Source of the DNA: Quillaja saponaria
Taxonomy: Eukaryota > Streptophyta > Magnoliopsida > Fabales > Quillajaceae
Assembly (NCBI GenBank): GCA_029379385.1
Contig: CM055608.1
Location: 33,711,048 to 33,775,047 of the forward strand
Length of the DNA stretch: 64,000 bases
Reading direction: 5' to 3'
The notes under the pieces are model-generated. The model saw nothing but the letters and a program-made list of their open reading frames with translations, made no database searches and was not told the origin of the DNA. A program made the position numbers and the translations under genes. This document shows positions 45,380 through 59,443 of the stretch, piece by piece. Each line of letters opens with the position of its first letter. The first letter of the stretch is position 1.

Positions 45380-48300
45380 TCACATCCCAGATGATGTCCT
45401 GTTTATCCTCTGTGCACCCAATTTCTGAGCAACGGGTTTAGCTCCTCGACCTCTGCCAGTTGATAAAGGCTTTGCCTTGGTAGTAGGTGCTGGAGCAGCA
45501 ATGGCAGCCCAGGGATCATCATCATCAGCTGTTCCAGCAGATTTCACATTTACAGGTTTTGATTTTGTTGGTGGAGCAGGAGCGGTTATGGAACCCCACA
45601 AATCATCATCATCATTATTGTTCAGCTTTGTTGTAGTTTTTGATCGCAAAGTTGTAGCTAAGGACATAATAGAAAACTATAAGTAATACTTTCTGAATAT
45701 CTAATCCAATCAGTCATCAATATTCATCCATCATTAAAATGTCATTATACATCCATATGCCAGAAAGAAATAGAACACTACATAGTAAAAAGACAAAAGC
45801 AACAACTTAATATGTAACCAAGGTAAATATCAATGTTGTAGACAATCTAACTAATGTTTTCAATGACGTCCCACACTGTGACTGACATGCCAAATAACAA
45901 AGCTCAGAATGCATTTCTCAGGAAAGGGAATCCAAGCAGTTATGAGGTAAACCATGACCGACCCTGAACTAAGGAATACAACCACTCACATCAATCATTT
46001 AACAGAATTCTGAGTCATTCATATGGAGATACACATAACAATTGTTTTCTTTCAAGCATACTTGAAGAAAAGCAATTTATATATTTTTCAACAGACCAGC
46101 CAGTGAAAATAAAAATGTATCATGGCAAACCATGCGAAACACTAGTAGTTATAATGAAATGTTACCTTGTTTTGACTGTGAAACAGGCTGTGAGACTGGC
46201 CGCCTTTGAGCTGCTTGAATGGTTGCAAGAGCAGGAGATGGCTTTGGCTTTGGCTCTGGCTTGGCTCTTCAAGTGGTTCAATATCATCCCACCCATCCTT
46301 GTCGCTTTCACGCTCTTCATGAATTCCATTCTCAAGATCTCCCCAACCATCCGTTGATGTTGGCGACACAGATACAGGGTGTTCAGCCAAATCTGTGGAA
46401 GAATTTACACGGACAGGTGCTGTAGATGGAGTATCTATCACTAGATTGAAGAGAAAATCAATCAGAGATCAAATGTATGCATGTAGCAAAGGCATCTAGG
46501 TATTTCAGCATCATTAATCAGGAAGGAAACCAGCATACAGACAAACAAATGCACTTATTGTCTTCACTTGATATTAACACACAGCACCTTTTTGGTATGA
46601 AGTGTGTAGAATCACTATGTCTTGCACCTACTAAACTTCATACATATTAAACATTGATAAAGATTTGGAAAAGAACTTTTGCATCTTGTAAGATGATATT
46701 CCTCACTCATTCATACATATTAAATTCAGATCTTATAAAATGATATTCCTCACACAATCCCACTTTTACACCTTGTAACAATTGAAAATTAAGTGTGATT
46801 CTCCCATATAATTCCTTCAAATTTTACAAACGAAATTGTTTCGACTAAAATAAAATCAAGCCAAATTCATATTAACGTTATCCAGCTACATGATACATTG
46901 AGGTCATATAAGGTTTTCTAGAGATTTAGTAACCACAATAAGGTTGTAAGCAACAAAATTCTAGAGAATACATTTAACACCACAAGATTTACATGGTAGA
47001 ATCACAGAAGCAATAACTGGATCACAAGCTAAAGTAACAAAATCATTGATGGTAATGCATACCTGAGCTGGCATTTGAAGATGTAGAAGCAACAGGCACA
47101 CTGGAACTTCCTGGTGCCACAGAAGCATGATCAGAAGGTTTACCCTTCAAGGTCAAGGAGCTCATAGCCCATCTGTACGTTAAGTTCTTTGTCAATACCA
47201 CATGTGATGCAATAAACAAGAATTACTCAGCTGCGCACAGTAGCTGAAGTGCAGCTGGAGCTCAAGTAAAGGTAACCCATAAGCTAGCACTTTGAGACTG
47301 TTAAGGCAAGGCAACAACAATAAGGTAGTTGAGCCAATTCCTATATTATCTTCTAAACATCCACAATTTAGACAGTCCCATGATATTCCTCTTCTAAATA
47401 TATGCTAAGATAATCATTTATGCAAGCTTCTGAGTGTAATGACCAACAATCTAGGGGAAAAAATAAGAAGAAACAAGACTACATATCAGATCATCAGACA
47501 TATTTTCATCCCACTCCTTGACAGTTATAACTGTACTTATGTCCATGACAAGAATTAAACAAGAATTAGCCCACAAATCCATGCCAGTTAAACTGCCAGT
47601 CCTACATTTAAAATTACCCACCTGGATTACAGCAACTGGCTACATTCTTACTAGTTAACAAGTCAGTAAGAAAAAGAATCTGTCTCTATGAATGACTTAC
47701 CCAAGTAAACTAGCATTTCCTGGGATAGATGATATTGCAACACCTGTAGACCCCGTGGAATCGGTTGTATTTGTCTACAATAAACATCAGGAAAAGAACA
47801 TCAACATCACATCATAAAAAGAATAATAACAGATCATAAAGATTTCTCTGAACCATAGAAGAGTTTTGCAAACTCAAAAAACAGCAGACTATGTACACAA
47901 AAGGCAAGTTCTAAAATCTGACTTGCCTGGAAAACTGCCAAAGTTAAAATTTACATATATAAAAAAAGAAGAAGGAAAAATGGTTTAACTGTCAGGTTCC
48001 AAAGTTCAATCAACTTATAGCAGGTTTTGGACAACTTATGTTGGACTAGTCTAACCAGATTACAATATTACCAAATAACCTGTTATTTCCCAAAAGCATA
48101 ATATCTTTTGTTTTTCATTATTTTTATTGTCTTTGACACTGCTGTAGAGAGATAACACCAAAGAATTAGTACTAAGAAGCAACCATGCACCCGCGGAAGT
48201 TAAAGATCGCAAAACTGGGTTGGTAGGTGGCCAGGGAGGGAATAGTGCAGGTGACTGGTGCAAGGCAGCTTGTAGTATGTGACAACAAAAAAGAGTACTG

Positions 48301-51300
48301 CCACAATGCATACCAGTACCAGACCGAGTGTTTCATCATAGATGAAACGTGAATAAGATAAAGAGAATAATTCATGCGGAAAAATAAGAAAATAAACCTG
48401 GGGTGACAAAGGTAAGAATCAAAGAAGATTATTTTGCATTTACACAACTCAGCAATAATCTCTTTTCATACATCCACATAGATATTAGAAATATAAGAAG
48501 GACTTGAATTAAACAAAAAAGAACTTATGAATTATGATCACACCTTTTTGTAGTGTTGCTTCGCTATCAGCAAAAATTGATCAACTGCTTGAAATGCCTT
48601 TGACCGAACATCACTGTTTATCCAATAAAACAAATAACGTACAATAAAACATACTGTGAAGGTTCACTTGACATCACTGAATTGATATTTAAACTCAGAA
48701 CTGCAAAAATGGAATTCAATTCTGATAGGTTAAAACTATGATTGCACAAGAGAGATAAGATCAAGAATAGTAACTCTAGAGATTCTAAGTGCTGTTTTTA
48801 GGTATTGATCTCTGCTGTTGGTTCTGATGCTGCTCCTGTCTTTCCTTGTATAACCACACATGCATCTTAACATTCTTACCTCCACGACACTAGTTTTCTG
48901 GACACATTGTCTCTTGACAGCCAACATTCTGTACTATAAAGCATAGTGGTATATATGACAAACCAATAAAATTCATCCTTTAGCTCTGAAGGTATCAGTT
49001 GATCATATAGAACTCACAGAACACTTCTGTACTTCATCTAGCCAATCCTGATTGTATGCAAAACATCATCCTTAATCTTTTTTTCATGTTGAACTATTTA
49101 TCCAACAAACTAAAAGTGCTCAATAGTTGAAATCTCAACTCTCAATACCAACTAAGAACTTGTTCCTTCCACGACCTTTGTGAAACTTACATGCTATATA
49201 ATTTTCTATTGTTCTCTTAAACCTAAAACTTCTAAATTGTAGAGCATTTAATCTAAAATTCTAGCTTAGCATAAATTTGGAAACTGCTAGAAAGAATTCT
49301 TCAAGAATGTAGAATGTCTAATTTCTACAATCAGCATCAAGTACTCCTATTTCATGTTAATCAGATCAAAGTAGTGGATAGAAAACTGCTAGATAACTAA
49401 AAGTATTGTGGAAAAAACAGGGTAGCAGATCAGGAAATCAAAGTAATTTGTAAGTTAGAAATACCCATAATGCATACTCAGAAAAAAATGCTGAACAAAA
49501 TAAACTCATCAGTATCTTATCTAACCTGTCCGGATCAATAGTAAGTACAACAACATTTGGAAGGATGCGAGTTGCAACCTCACTGATGTCATAGTAGGAA
49601 CTGGTGGCACATAAAGCCATAATGCCTGAAATGTAAGAAATTGTAAAATGGTATCAGGAAAACATCAGAGTTAATCAACTTTCAAAACTGAAAAACAGGA
49701 CATAAAATCTAAAATGACTAGTAATTTTTGAAAGCAAAATCGCATTGGCAAGCAAAAGATGTGGTTCCAGTACCTGCTCCTCTGGCAGGTGGAAAAGTAT
49801 CCCGCAGTGCACGAACAGTAAATGCGTTAATCAAAACTCTTTTTCTCGTCTGCACAATAGCCCTGAGGGCATCAGTTGATTCTCATACAAGCGACATATA
49901 CCACCATGATTATATAATTACATGCTTTGCATCTTAAAAAAAAAAAAAAAAAAATTGATGTGGCATTTGCCTCTTCATTACCCCTTCATTTAAGTAGCTT
50001 GCAATATTCCCGAGTAATATGGTGGTATTTGTTCTAATTGCTGGTTCTTCATCAACCTGCAAGACTAGCACATTATTCTCATCAAAATAACTGGAAAAGG
50101 GGAAACTATCATATAAACGAATAATTTAACAGTATTACTGTATATCCCTTCTTGCAAGAATAGGTTTAATGCCTACAAGTACATCAAAATAGTCACTAAA
50201 GGTAGAAGGCATTTTGCATTTGAAAGAGAATCTAAGATGTGACTAACAACTAGATCAAGTGTTGATTTTTTTCCTTAATCAGTCTGCATATCTGATTAGG
50301 CTTTGGTTCCATCAAGATATGATTGAAACAATACCTGTAGCTTCGATAGATACTTCAATAATGAACCTGACATGGTTCTTTGAGAGAGCTGCAATTGAAA
50401 CAGAAACAAAATTTAGTAATAACTTGGACACAAACGTGTACCAACTTGGAACAATAGAAAAGTAAATGAAACTGACAAAATCAAGAAAGGGAAGGAATAA
50501 CAACACACATATATATTTCTTATAAGAAGGAACGGCCATATGATAATAATAAACTATCCATAGTCCAAACACTTAATCTATTAGGAATAAGGTCAAATTC
50601 CAGTATAATGTAAACCATGACAAATCCTCAAATCTGGGAAATTTGAGTAGAAATTAAGCTCCACCCTTTCAGCCTATAATGGCCCCTCCTCTGCCCATTA
50701 AGGGGCTGTTATATATCTTCTAGTTTCCTATCTGACCTCTCTCCCTACCCAGTAACCCAACCCCCACCCCCCACCACAAGAGTCCATTCAACTAAATTTA
50801 CAACATCCTATTAATATATAATCTGAACATTAGTACTATAAACAACAAGAAAGCTTGGCCTTTTATTAAGGTGTAGATTAAGTTTTCTTCTTTTCTTTTT
50901 ATAGGTAGGTGTAGGTTAAGGGTTTGAGTGGCCCGCAAAGCCCAAAGCAGAAAACAAAAGTGATAAAAAGGTATGCTCCTATCTCTAGCCTTAATACCAT
51001 AACCTCATCTCATGATCTCACCACTGCTAAAAAAACATTGCAGTTGCCTCCGCTAAATATTAGACCAGGCTGTGACTGCTCCATCTGCATGTGGTCAGGG
51101 CTCTCTCTTATTCAATGCCATATCCAAGAGTTCAACCCAACCATGCCTCCGCTAAATACTGTATCCATGTCATGTCATGTTGCTACAGGTACTTTGAGTT
51201 CAGTTTGAGCTACACAGAGTGCAATGTAATAGCTATCCTGTTGCTCAAAATCTCTCTCATGCAATTTAGCCATGTGCTTAACTGAAAATGGTAGCAGCTT

Positions 51301-54300
51301 ATACAAAGTTTGATGCCTCTTTTAAGAATACAGATATTCATTCTCAACCTCAGATTGACAAACATCAAGGGAAAGTGAATATTATATATTAGGCTCTAAA
51401 AATGAACTTGTAAAGAAGTTCTCTTCAAAGCAAATTTAAAGTTAATCAGTACTCAAGCTTCAATCTTCATCAAATCTTCACATTTTTCCAGGCAATATAT
51501 GTTTTGAAACCACTAACCCCAAGATTCATGAAGACTAATTATCCTAACAACTATCATAACAAGTGAATCCCATTCATCAAAACTTCTCATAAAGACAAAA
51601 ATAGTTTCACGTTGAAGGTGTACCAGGAGGAAAATGGGAAAACTGCAATCTACATACCTTGGGAGCCAGAACAAGCATGGACTTAAGAGTCAATTCCCGG
51701 AGAAAAGCTGATGTATCAGAGAACCCAGTAGCAACATGAGGGTAAACCTAATAGCAAGAGTCATGCACCAAAACTCATTTCCAAGTCATTAACAATGATA
51801 AACAATAATAACAACACTCATAGCAATAAAATCATCGTCAATATACCTGCTCGTCAACAACTTGTGCTGATAATGACTCCCCATATTGATCAATATGTTG
51901 AAGGAGACCAACTCGAATAGCCCGGTCGTTGGAGGCAAAGAGTTTTACAATAGTAGGTAGGACCTATATATGCAAGCAAGAAATTACCCAACTAAAACAT
52001 GACTTAAAACCTAACTAAAAGAACCATGCAAGAGAGAGAGAGAGAGAAACAAAAATGCAAGTCAAAAGATTGTATTTAGTCACTGAAAAAAGTTTAACCT
52101 TAGAAGCAAATTCTTCAGGTGGAAGCCAGGAACCCATTTTCAACAATGCAGTCAAAGCAGGAGCAGCCGCTGAACCAAATTCAAGGGCAGAAGCTAATAA
52201 AGGAAGTAACTGTAGAAACAAAGAACAAACATTACAAAATTCAGTAGAAAAGTTAATCACACGCTTCAACTTGACACTTGAGGTTTAGATATAAAAGAAA
52301 TACACCTTCTTTAGCACAATCTGGCGAGGAAGTTGCTCAGCTAAATTTGGAAGCTTGCGGAAGAAAGTATCTTTCTCAACACTGTCTTTCAAATTGAGAA
52401 TTTCCATAAAATGTATGGTGTCTACTAACTTATTCTGGAAATACTCTGCAAATTCATCACTGAACTCAGAACAAGACCAAGAATGTACAGACTACAGAGA
52501 CAAATAGAAAATAAATATCAGAAATATATGAAATTACAACTCAAAATTGTTAAACTAAAAGGTAAATATGATTGTACAAACTCATGGAGCAATATATAAG
52601 AATGTGAAAATACCATAAGCATTTTCACTAAAAAGGTATTTCTATCTCTGTGCATGATTAACTTCTCGTTTGACGCTATATGTAAAATATAGAATGAATG
52701 ATTACATCTTTTATTTATATCTCCTCAATCTCCTGCTTGTAAGAAGGTATACACTACGAACATATCTATCTCATTTCTGAAGCCGCCAGAAGACGTTACC
52801 ATGCCAAAGATCCTCAACATCTTTAGCCAAAAACTTAAATCCTCAAAATCTATATAACTTTTTATTAAAACAAACTCTGCAGAGCATTTTTGTCAAGGAA
52901 GCCTGCGAAAGTCAAGAGCAGAAATGGCCATAAAACTCTTGCTAACGAGTCCTGCAGAAGCTTTTACAGCCTACTCCATACTCAACCAAGCTCAAATCAA
53001 CTAAGCACTTAGGGCCAGTTTGGTACGCATGAATAATTTTTACAGAATTGGAATGAGAATGGGAATAGAAATGGAATGTTGTGCAATGAAATGATAATTC
53101 CTTTCCATTATTTGGTAGCGTTAATAAGGAATAGTCAGTACATTTCATTTCTTTATTTGATATGAAATTTTCAAACATTGAATAATATAAAAATTATACT
53201 AAATAACAAAAATACCCCTAAGATAATTCATAAAATAGTAAAATTTCACTTAGTATATGAAATTTATATATTTATTAGATTTTTATTATTTATTTCTTTT
53301 TATTATTATTTCTTATACTTTTACTTATGTTTATTTTTATTGATCTCTTTTATTTTTTTAATATTAGTTAACTAATTTATTTATTTATTACTATTTATTT
53401 GATATATATATATATTTTGTATTTTTATTTTATTTATACAACTTTTTTATTTAATTATTTGATCATTTATTTTATATTAATTAACTATTTATCTATAATT
53501 ATATATATATATATTTTGTAATATTTAATGTGGTATGTAGGATATTTCTGTCATTTAACTAAAATGAACTGATTTATTATTATTTTATTTATTTAATTAT
53601 TTAATATGACATGTAGGGTATTTTTGTTATTTGACTAAAATAAACATTTATTATGAGCTATTTTTTCATATTAACATTAAATAAATAATAAATTTATGTA
53701 TTTTCAAATTTTTAGTTAATTATTTTATGTGATATAGAGGCTATTTTTGCCATTTTGAATAAACTAAATTGATTTCATAGAAGTAGAAATGAGAAATCCT
53801 ACTCCTAGATGGGTTTGACAATTCCTATTTCTGTGGAATGAAAAAAGCGGAATGCAATTAGCATTCCAAGTTAAATACATACCAAATAAAAGCAATTAGC
53901 ATTCCGAGTTAAATACATACCAAATAAAAAAATGATCGTTCCATGAAATCGTGCCTGATATGGAATGGTCATTATTATATACCAAACTAGCCTTTAATCT
54001 AACATACTTAAGTAAAAACATGAAGCTTCCCTTCCCCAAAAACTAGCATCTTAACTCTTTAATGTATGATCATAGGTAGATTTTCTTGTTAACTTTTTCA
54101 TCAGTTAATGAATTTTTTTTTTTTTTTAAATAAAACAGTGAAGGACGCAGTCCACATCCTTGTATACATCTTGGCTACTGTACAATCTAGAACCCTAAAA
54201 TTAAAATGAACCAAAAATTAACTAAATAGAAAACATATTTCCAATGTTAGAGAGTATTGTATTACAGAAGCATCTATGAGTACATAACTGAAATAATATT

Positions 54301-57300
54301 ATTTATTTAAAATATACAAACCCTTCATACATTAAGGAAACCTAGTACATTCTTAGACTAAAACTTCTACATAATATAAACTTCAAGTACATTTTAAGTA
54401 GAACTCACCACTGTTTTCTATAAGCTTTGATGTATTCAATCTACGAGCAGGCATAGAACTCAAAAGCCGCTGATAATCTGGAAGCAGAGACTGTGAGACA
54501 AAAAGGTAGACATACAGACATGAAAATGAATATTTAATAATGATGTAAAGATAAAACCAGTAACAGGGCACATAATAAAATTTCCATCAATTTCTATTAC
54601 CAGTCTAAACATATTATCACTATCATAGGATAGTAAGGTTAACCTTAGGAATGGAAGCAGTGTTGCGCAACTCCTCTGTTTTGGCCAACTTCATACCAGA
54701 GAATAACTCGTATATTAGACAACCTGTGAATTTAATAAAGAAATTTAACCATTTAGTGAGGAACAGTGCTTGATGAATGCTGACCAGTTCCAGCTAGCAT
54801 ATGACCAAGTTCTCACAAAGTTTTATGCAAGGAGCTAATTCAAACAACATGTAACTATCGTATGTAGAAATACATCAATGCCGGGTTTGCAAGAACAAGG
54901 ATCAAAAGAAATTGTGTAAATTCAACATATTCAATATTCTGTTCCACCGTATGTGCGAAAGTAATATCATAATTCATTCACTGAAAAGGAACAAGCAAAA
55001 CAACTTACTCAAGCCCCCGTGTATAAATGTCCTACCAAGGAGCTTTTCTAATTGCAGTCTAGTCAGTAAAGCTAGAGAGTTGAAGAGTTTCGATAATATT
55101 AAAATTACTTATCCTCCTACAGAAAGCGCCAGTTCAGTTCACATAACCGTGTTCGCACAAAACTGTAAGTGAGGAACTATCCAGAATATCCCAAGGTTCA
55201 GGTTTAACAGGATTAAGAGATCATTACCAGCAATCATGTTAAAAAGCAACATTAGATTATAACATTGTTCTATTCTTCCTTAAATACCAAAGTGACATCA
55301 CAATTAATTCTCAGCAAAAGGTGCAGGGAAAAACTTACCCAAGCCCCAGGAGTCAATGGCCCATGGAGGAGATTTTTTTATAACAGCCCAGTCAGATTTT
55401 ACCAATTCCATTGGTTTGTATTGTGTTCCAACAAGCCACGCATATTGCTGAATAGAACATATAATAACGTGTGAGGAACAAAACTGGGACTCCCAATTGC
55501 AAAGCTTTTAATTTCCAATAAGATTCACATGAACAATGGTAGAAAAAATTTAGATCTCAGCAACAGTCAACAATGTCAAAAAGCATATTTTTGACTTACA
55601 AAAGTCAGATGCAAAACATAAAAAAAGATAGTAGAAGTGAAGCACTATATAAGTGAAACTTGAGAATATTTCTATAAGCCAAACTGCAGGAATGTTACAA
55701 ATGGGCTTCCATTCTCCATGGGAAGTAACTTTTACCTTCTTAGACAAAGTAAGAGAATCACTTCACTAGGAAGGGTTGCTAAAGTTGAAACTTCATGAAA
55801 CTATAATGATACATATTTTAGCATTACATAAAAGAGGGAAGAGCATAGGTTGACCAATCCAGATACATGAATTACCAGCATTGATCCAGTGGAAGTTTCA
55901 TTATTCCCATCAATCTCAGAGAGAACATCGAAAGCATGCAGCTTCCAGTCCAATGTTTGAGTTACAACAACACTAGCCAAGCAAACATTACCATGGACCT
56001 GTAGTAGACACAGCTTGTTAGAAAGTAAAGAAGACACAATATAGAGAAGGATGGGAATGAAAATAATAAGCTGGAAAAAACTCTTGCATGATAATTTAAA
56101 AGTTTCACAGGGATACTATACTCAAGTAAAAAGCATGATTTTACTCATGGATACTTACAAGTTTACAATCATTATTTAAGAAGCTCACAGCTTTGGCTAT
56201 CTGATTCAGCCCCCATGCATAATATTCATCCCTGGCGTCACAGTACAGTAGAAGAAACAAAAATTAACAGAATCCATAAAAGTGATACAAAATCATTAAG
56301 AGGAACAAATTAAATTCCACATATGAAGCAAAACCAAGGACAGGCATCCTCAGAATCAGAGTGTCAGCTTTTCAGAGGCAGTTACAATGTTTCCTAAACT
56401 TCATCAAGTAATAGCATAGTGATATTCATTAGTCAAAACTTCTGCAGAAGTGTAAACCATCATGATAATTAGCAAAAACAAAAACACAATTAAAATAGAC
56501 ATCAAACATAGTAGAGTCTCTTACCTCTGTGTACCTTCTAGCCTTAACTCCCTTATCTTTTCAGAGAGGGGCATAACAGGCTCTGTTACAATATAGATGG
56601 TAACTTTGGTAGAGCCACCATCAGAAGTTTCAGTCTCAGTACTGTGAAGAAACGATAGTATATTTGGATGCCTCACCTGAAAATAAGAGCAACAAAAATT
56701 CCAAAAACAAAGACAAGTGGCAATTAGTGTGGATCAAAAACTAATTCACAATATGCTCGCAGGAAGCATGTAAAAGACAGTCTCCTACCATGCAAGAATT
56801 GACGAGGAAAGTAATTTTGATTGGTTAAATTCGAACAAGTTCCTCACTGATACGGGCCCAAGATCTGATTTATCAATCCCAGTTTAGAGACTGTAAGTGC
56901 CAGTTAGTTTAAATGCTTTATCAACCTCGATGTTTAATTTCTTGTCTAAAAATGTTCCCAGATAAAAAATAAATAAAAACAATTTCACTGAGTGAAGCAA
57001 CTAAGCAAGAAGGAAAACATGTGCCAATTCTCACAAGAATGTGGCAAAGCAAAACAACAGTGGCTCAAACATGCTGCACACAGGTATAAAAATATTAAAA
57101 AACTGACCCGGCCACTGACAATGACAGACTGCATCAATGAAATCGTAAAATTAAGCGTCACGTATTTACAGCACGTGGTTGGATACCACATATAATCACT
57201 CAACAAGAAATTGCACTCAATGGGATCATGAACTCTCTCAGATGGTAGGAGTAATTGGATAAGAAACACGCAATGCAGAATGTGAGCTACTATTAGTGAA

Positions 57301-58484
57301 GAAAAATAATGAAATAAGTTGCATAAAAAATAAGTTGATTTTTTTATTTTTTGAAGGCACGAGTATTAAACTAGAAAGGAAGGATATCTTATCTCTATTC
57401 AGCAATATCTAAACATGATAACATTGATATCTTACAGTGCGAAGTCGCTTGACACCATTACGACCAGCAGCTAAATGTCCATCCTGTGCATTACTCCCAG
57501 AAAGAGAAAAAATTGATACAGCAGACCCATCATCCTGAAAGCAAAGAAACTTACAGAAATCTATTAACATTTTATGAACAGGAAAAGAGACTAAGACCAT
57601 CCTTGCAAGCCTAAGGTCTGAGATGTTCAAGGTTAACTGAGTTGGAGAGGCTTTTTTGCTGATGGCTCTAAGCTAATGCAACATTTTTCATATCTGGTAG
57701 ACACTTGAATGCTAGCAATCATATCACAAATAAGGATACAAAAATTCTAGAATAGTTCTTTCTCACCTATCTGCTCAGTTGCATAAATTTAATAAATACC
57801 ACGCCACAAACATGAAGCAACAGATCAGAAAAGGTTCATACTCTTCATTTTCATTCAAAAAAGTTCCATCAACTTATTTTTCATTTTTTTAAGCCTTTAG
57901 GTATCAAGAATAGTTGTATCCCATAACTGAGCAATCATCCTCGGTCCATGTATTCTTGTTAGATCCAAATATTATGAGCTTCCTTTCATTTTAATTTCTG
58001 ATAGAAGATGCTGCTAAACCGACTTGAACCAACAATTTGTCTCTATGTACCAAACAAAGCGGTATACAATTCAGACAAGACTACAAACTCTACAATAACC
58101 GCCACATTTCAGGCCAACAATGTATTAGCACCGACCCAATTACGGGGAAAAAACTAGTACCTAGAAAGAGAAGAGTTATACTACACCAGATTTATATCTA
58201 CAGCAATTTAAACCTAGGAAAATGCCAGGATCATATTTTTTATAGAATTGCAGAGTCCTAAACATTGGGGCACATAAAGATACACTTATGTGTGCATAGA
58301 CACATGTATGCACGAATTGTGTATGAGGGAGAGAGGAAAAGGGAGATGACAATTGTACCTTGGAGGTGCCGCGACAGTGAGTCCAAGAGCCCCAAGCAGA
58401 AGGGTAAGGTTCACCGATATTGTATGGCAGATCTTTGAGTCGAGTACCAGATCCACCAACGACCTCCCTGAAGAAATTGAACAT
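45380..58484 (-). CDS. CTEXP: SCY1-like pseudokinase with HEAT repeats (CTEXP/SCYL1 type), reading frame interrupted once
   Basis: Plant homologue of SCYL1/yeast Cex1, a cytoplasmic factor for tRNA export and Golgi traffic. Exons: 58484-58359, 57534-57436, 56676-56525, 56231-56159, 55998-55876, 55447-55339, 54723-54644, 54490-54409, 52445-52306, 52209-52099, 51963-51847, 51747-51658, 50388-50335, 50056-49982, 49849-49774, 49625-49526, 48613-48544, 47774-47701, 47172-47063, 46440-46166, 45657-45380. The kinase-like domain (about 1-300) lacks catalytic residues: HGN replaces HRD and AFD replaces DFG. HEAT repeats follow (about 320-560: ALTALLKMGSWLPPEEF, RAIRVGLLQHIDQYGE, ILLGNIASYLNEG). The tail has acidic Trp motifs (DGWGDLEN, DDLWGS, DDDPWAA) and a basic end. 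Exon 20 is one base short: AAA has become AA at 46261-46262, where EEPKPEPKPKPSPAL should continue. As written, translation stops after about 723 aa instead of 804. Confidence 0.9.
53012..53993. mobile_element. PIF/Harbinger-like MITE, 982 bp
   Basis: Terminal inverted repeats GGGCCAGTTTGGTA (53012-53025) and TACCAAACTAGCCT (53980-53993; its complement is AGGCTAGTTTGGTA, two mismatches) are flanked by the trinucleotide TTA on both sides (53009-53011 and 53994-53996), the usual Harbinger/Tourist target-site duplication. The interior is AT-rich, has no transposase, and has subterminal inverted GGAATGG/CCATTCC motifs. Near the right end a 40-bp segment containing CAATTAGCATTCC and GTTAAATACATACCAAATAA is duplicated (about 53857-53930). 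It lies in the intron between exons 8 and 9 of the SCY1-like gene. Confidence 0.82.
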
Positions 58485-59443
58485 TTTCTTCAATTTCAGC
58501 TGCTGCCTCTACAGAGAAAGAGATAGGCGGACGTGAGATTGGATCTGTGATGGTCTACAACTGGGTGCAATGTTAGAAATCGAATTTTCAGGGGCGGAGA
58601 CGAAGACAGAAACTCGGATCGAGATTTGTTGCTTCGCGGTGTACGGAGTCGTTGTAGTCTACCAGAAAACCGTTATGATTGCCAGAGTGAAGCAACAGCC
58701 AACCAGTACAGAATGAATTACTTCGAGTTTATGAGGGAAGAAGAAACCTGCCAACGATTAATGAACTTTTTTTACACCCATAATTTTTAGAGAAATTACA
58801 GAATGATATCCCTTGTTTTGAAAATTATATTTAAGCACCACCTTTCACTTTCCTTTTCTACCAGAAAAATGTGGTCGGTAGCCTGTCTTCAAAACAATGT
58901 GGTCAATTAGCAAAAAGAAAACAAATTTATTAGCTCTGAACTTGGACTAGTGGGTGATTCCTTCTTGTTTTTTGTTTTTGCCTAGTACAGTTTTGAGAGT
59001 ATTTCTTTCTGTAGTTGTCTGCAGTCTCCTTCCTTTTCTAACCTTGCAGCTGACGCTGGAGTGCAATATTATTCAGGGGACATTATCTTCGATTAGTAAC
59101 AACCAACAAGGCAAGCATTGCATCGTTTGCCCAACATTTTGCGCCACTTGTTTCAAATTATAATTTTTATTCGCGGTGAGACGCAATTGGTTTTCAAGGA
59201 TTTTAACTGACAAATTGGATTGGGAATGCTTCAGACTCTCAATTTTTCAGGACCCAGAAGAATCTTGGTTACTTCGTAAGGGATTTCTTGCCGATAACTC
59301 AATCTGGGTGTGCGTGATACTCACAAGATTATATTAAAGCAACGTCTAATTACTTCTGACTGAGGATTTCGCTCATGAATCAATCTGGGTCTGCTTCAAG
59401 ATCACAATTTCCCTAATTTGGAACCGGATTGCTTCCAAGAAAC
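58485..59443. promoter_or_regulatory. Shared upstream region of the divergent SCY1-like and TGD3 genes
   Basis: The two start codons point away from each other across 959 bp. No further gene fits between them. Both 5' leaders and promoters must lie here, so the region could act as a bidirectional promoter. TGD3 has a pyrimidine-rich segment near 58950-59060 and several upstream ATGs, so its leader may contain an intron. I see no convincing TATA box for either gene. Confidence 0.5.
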
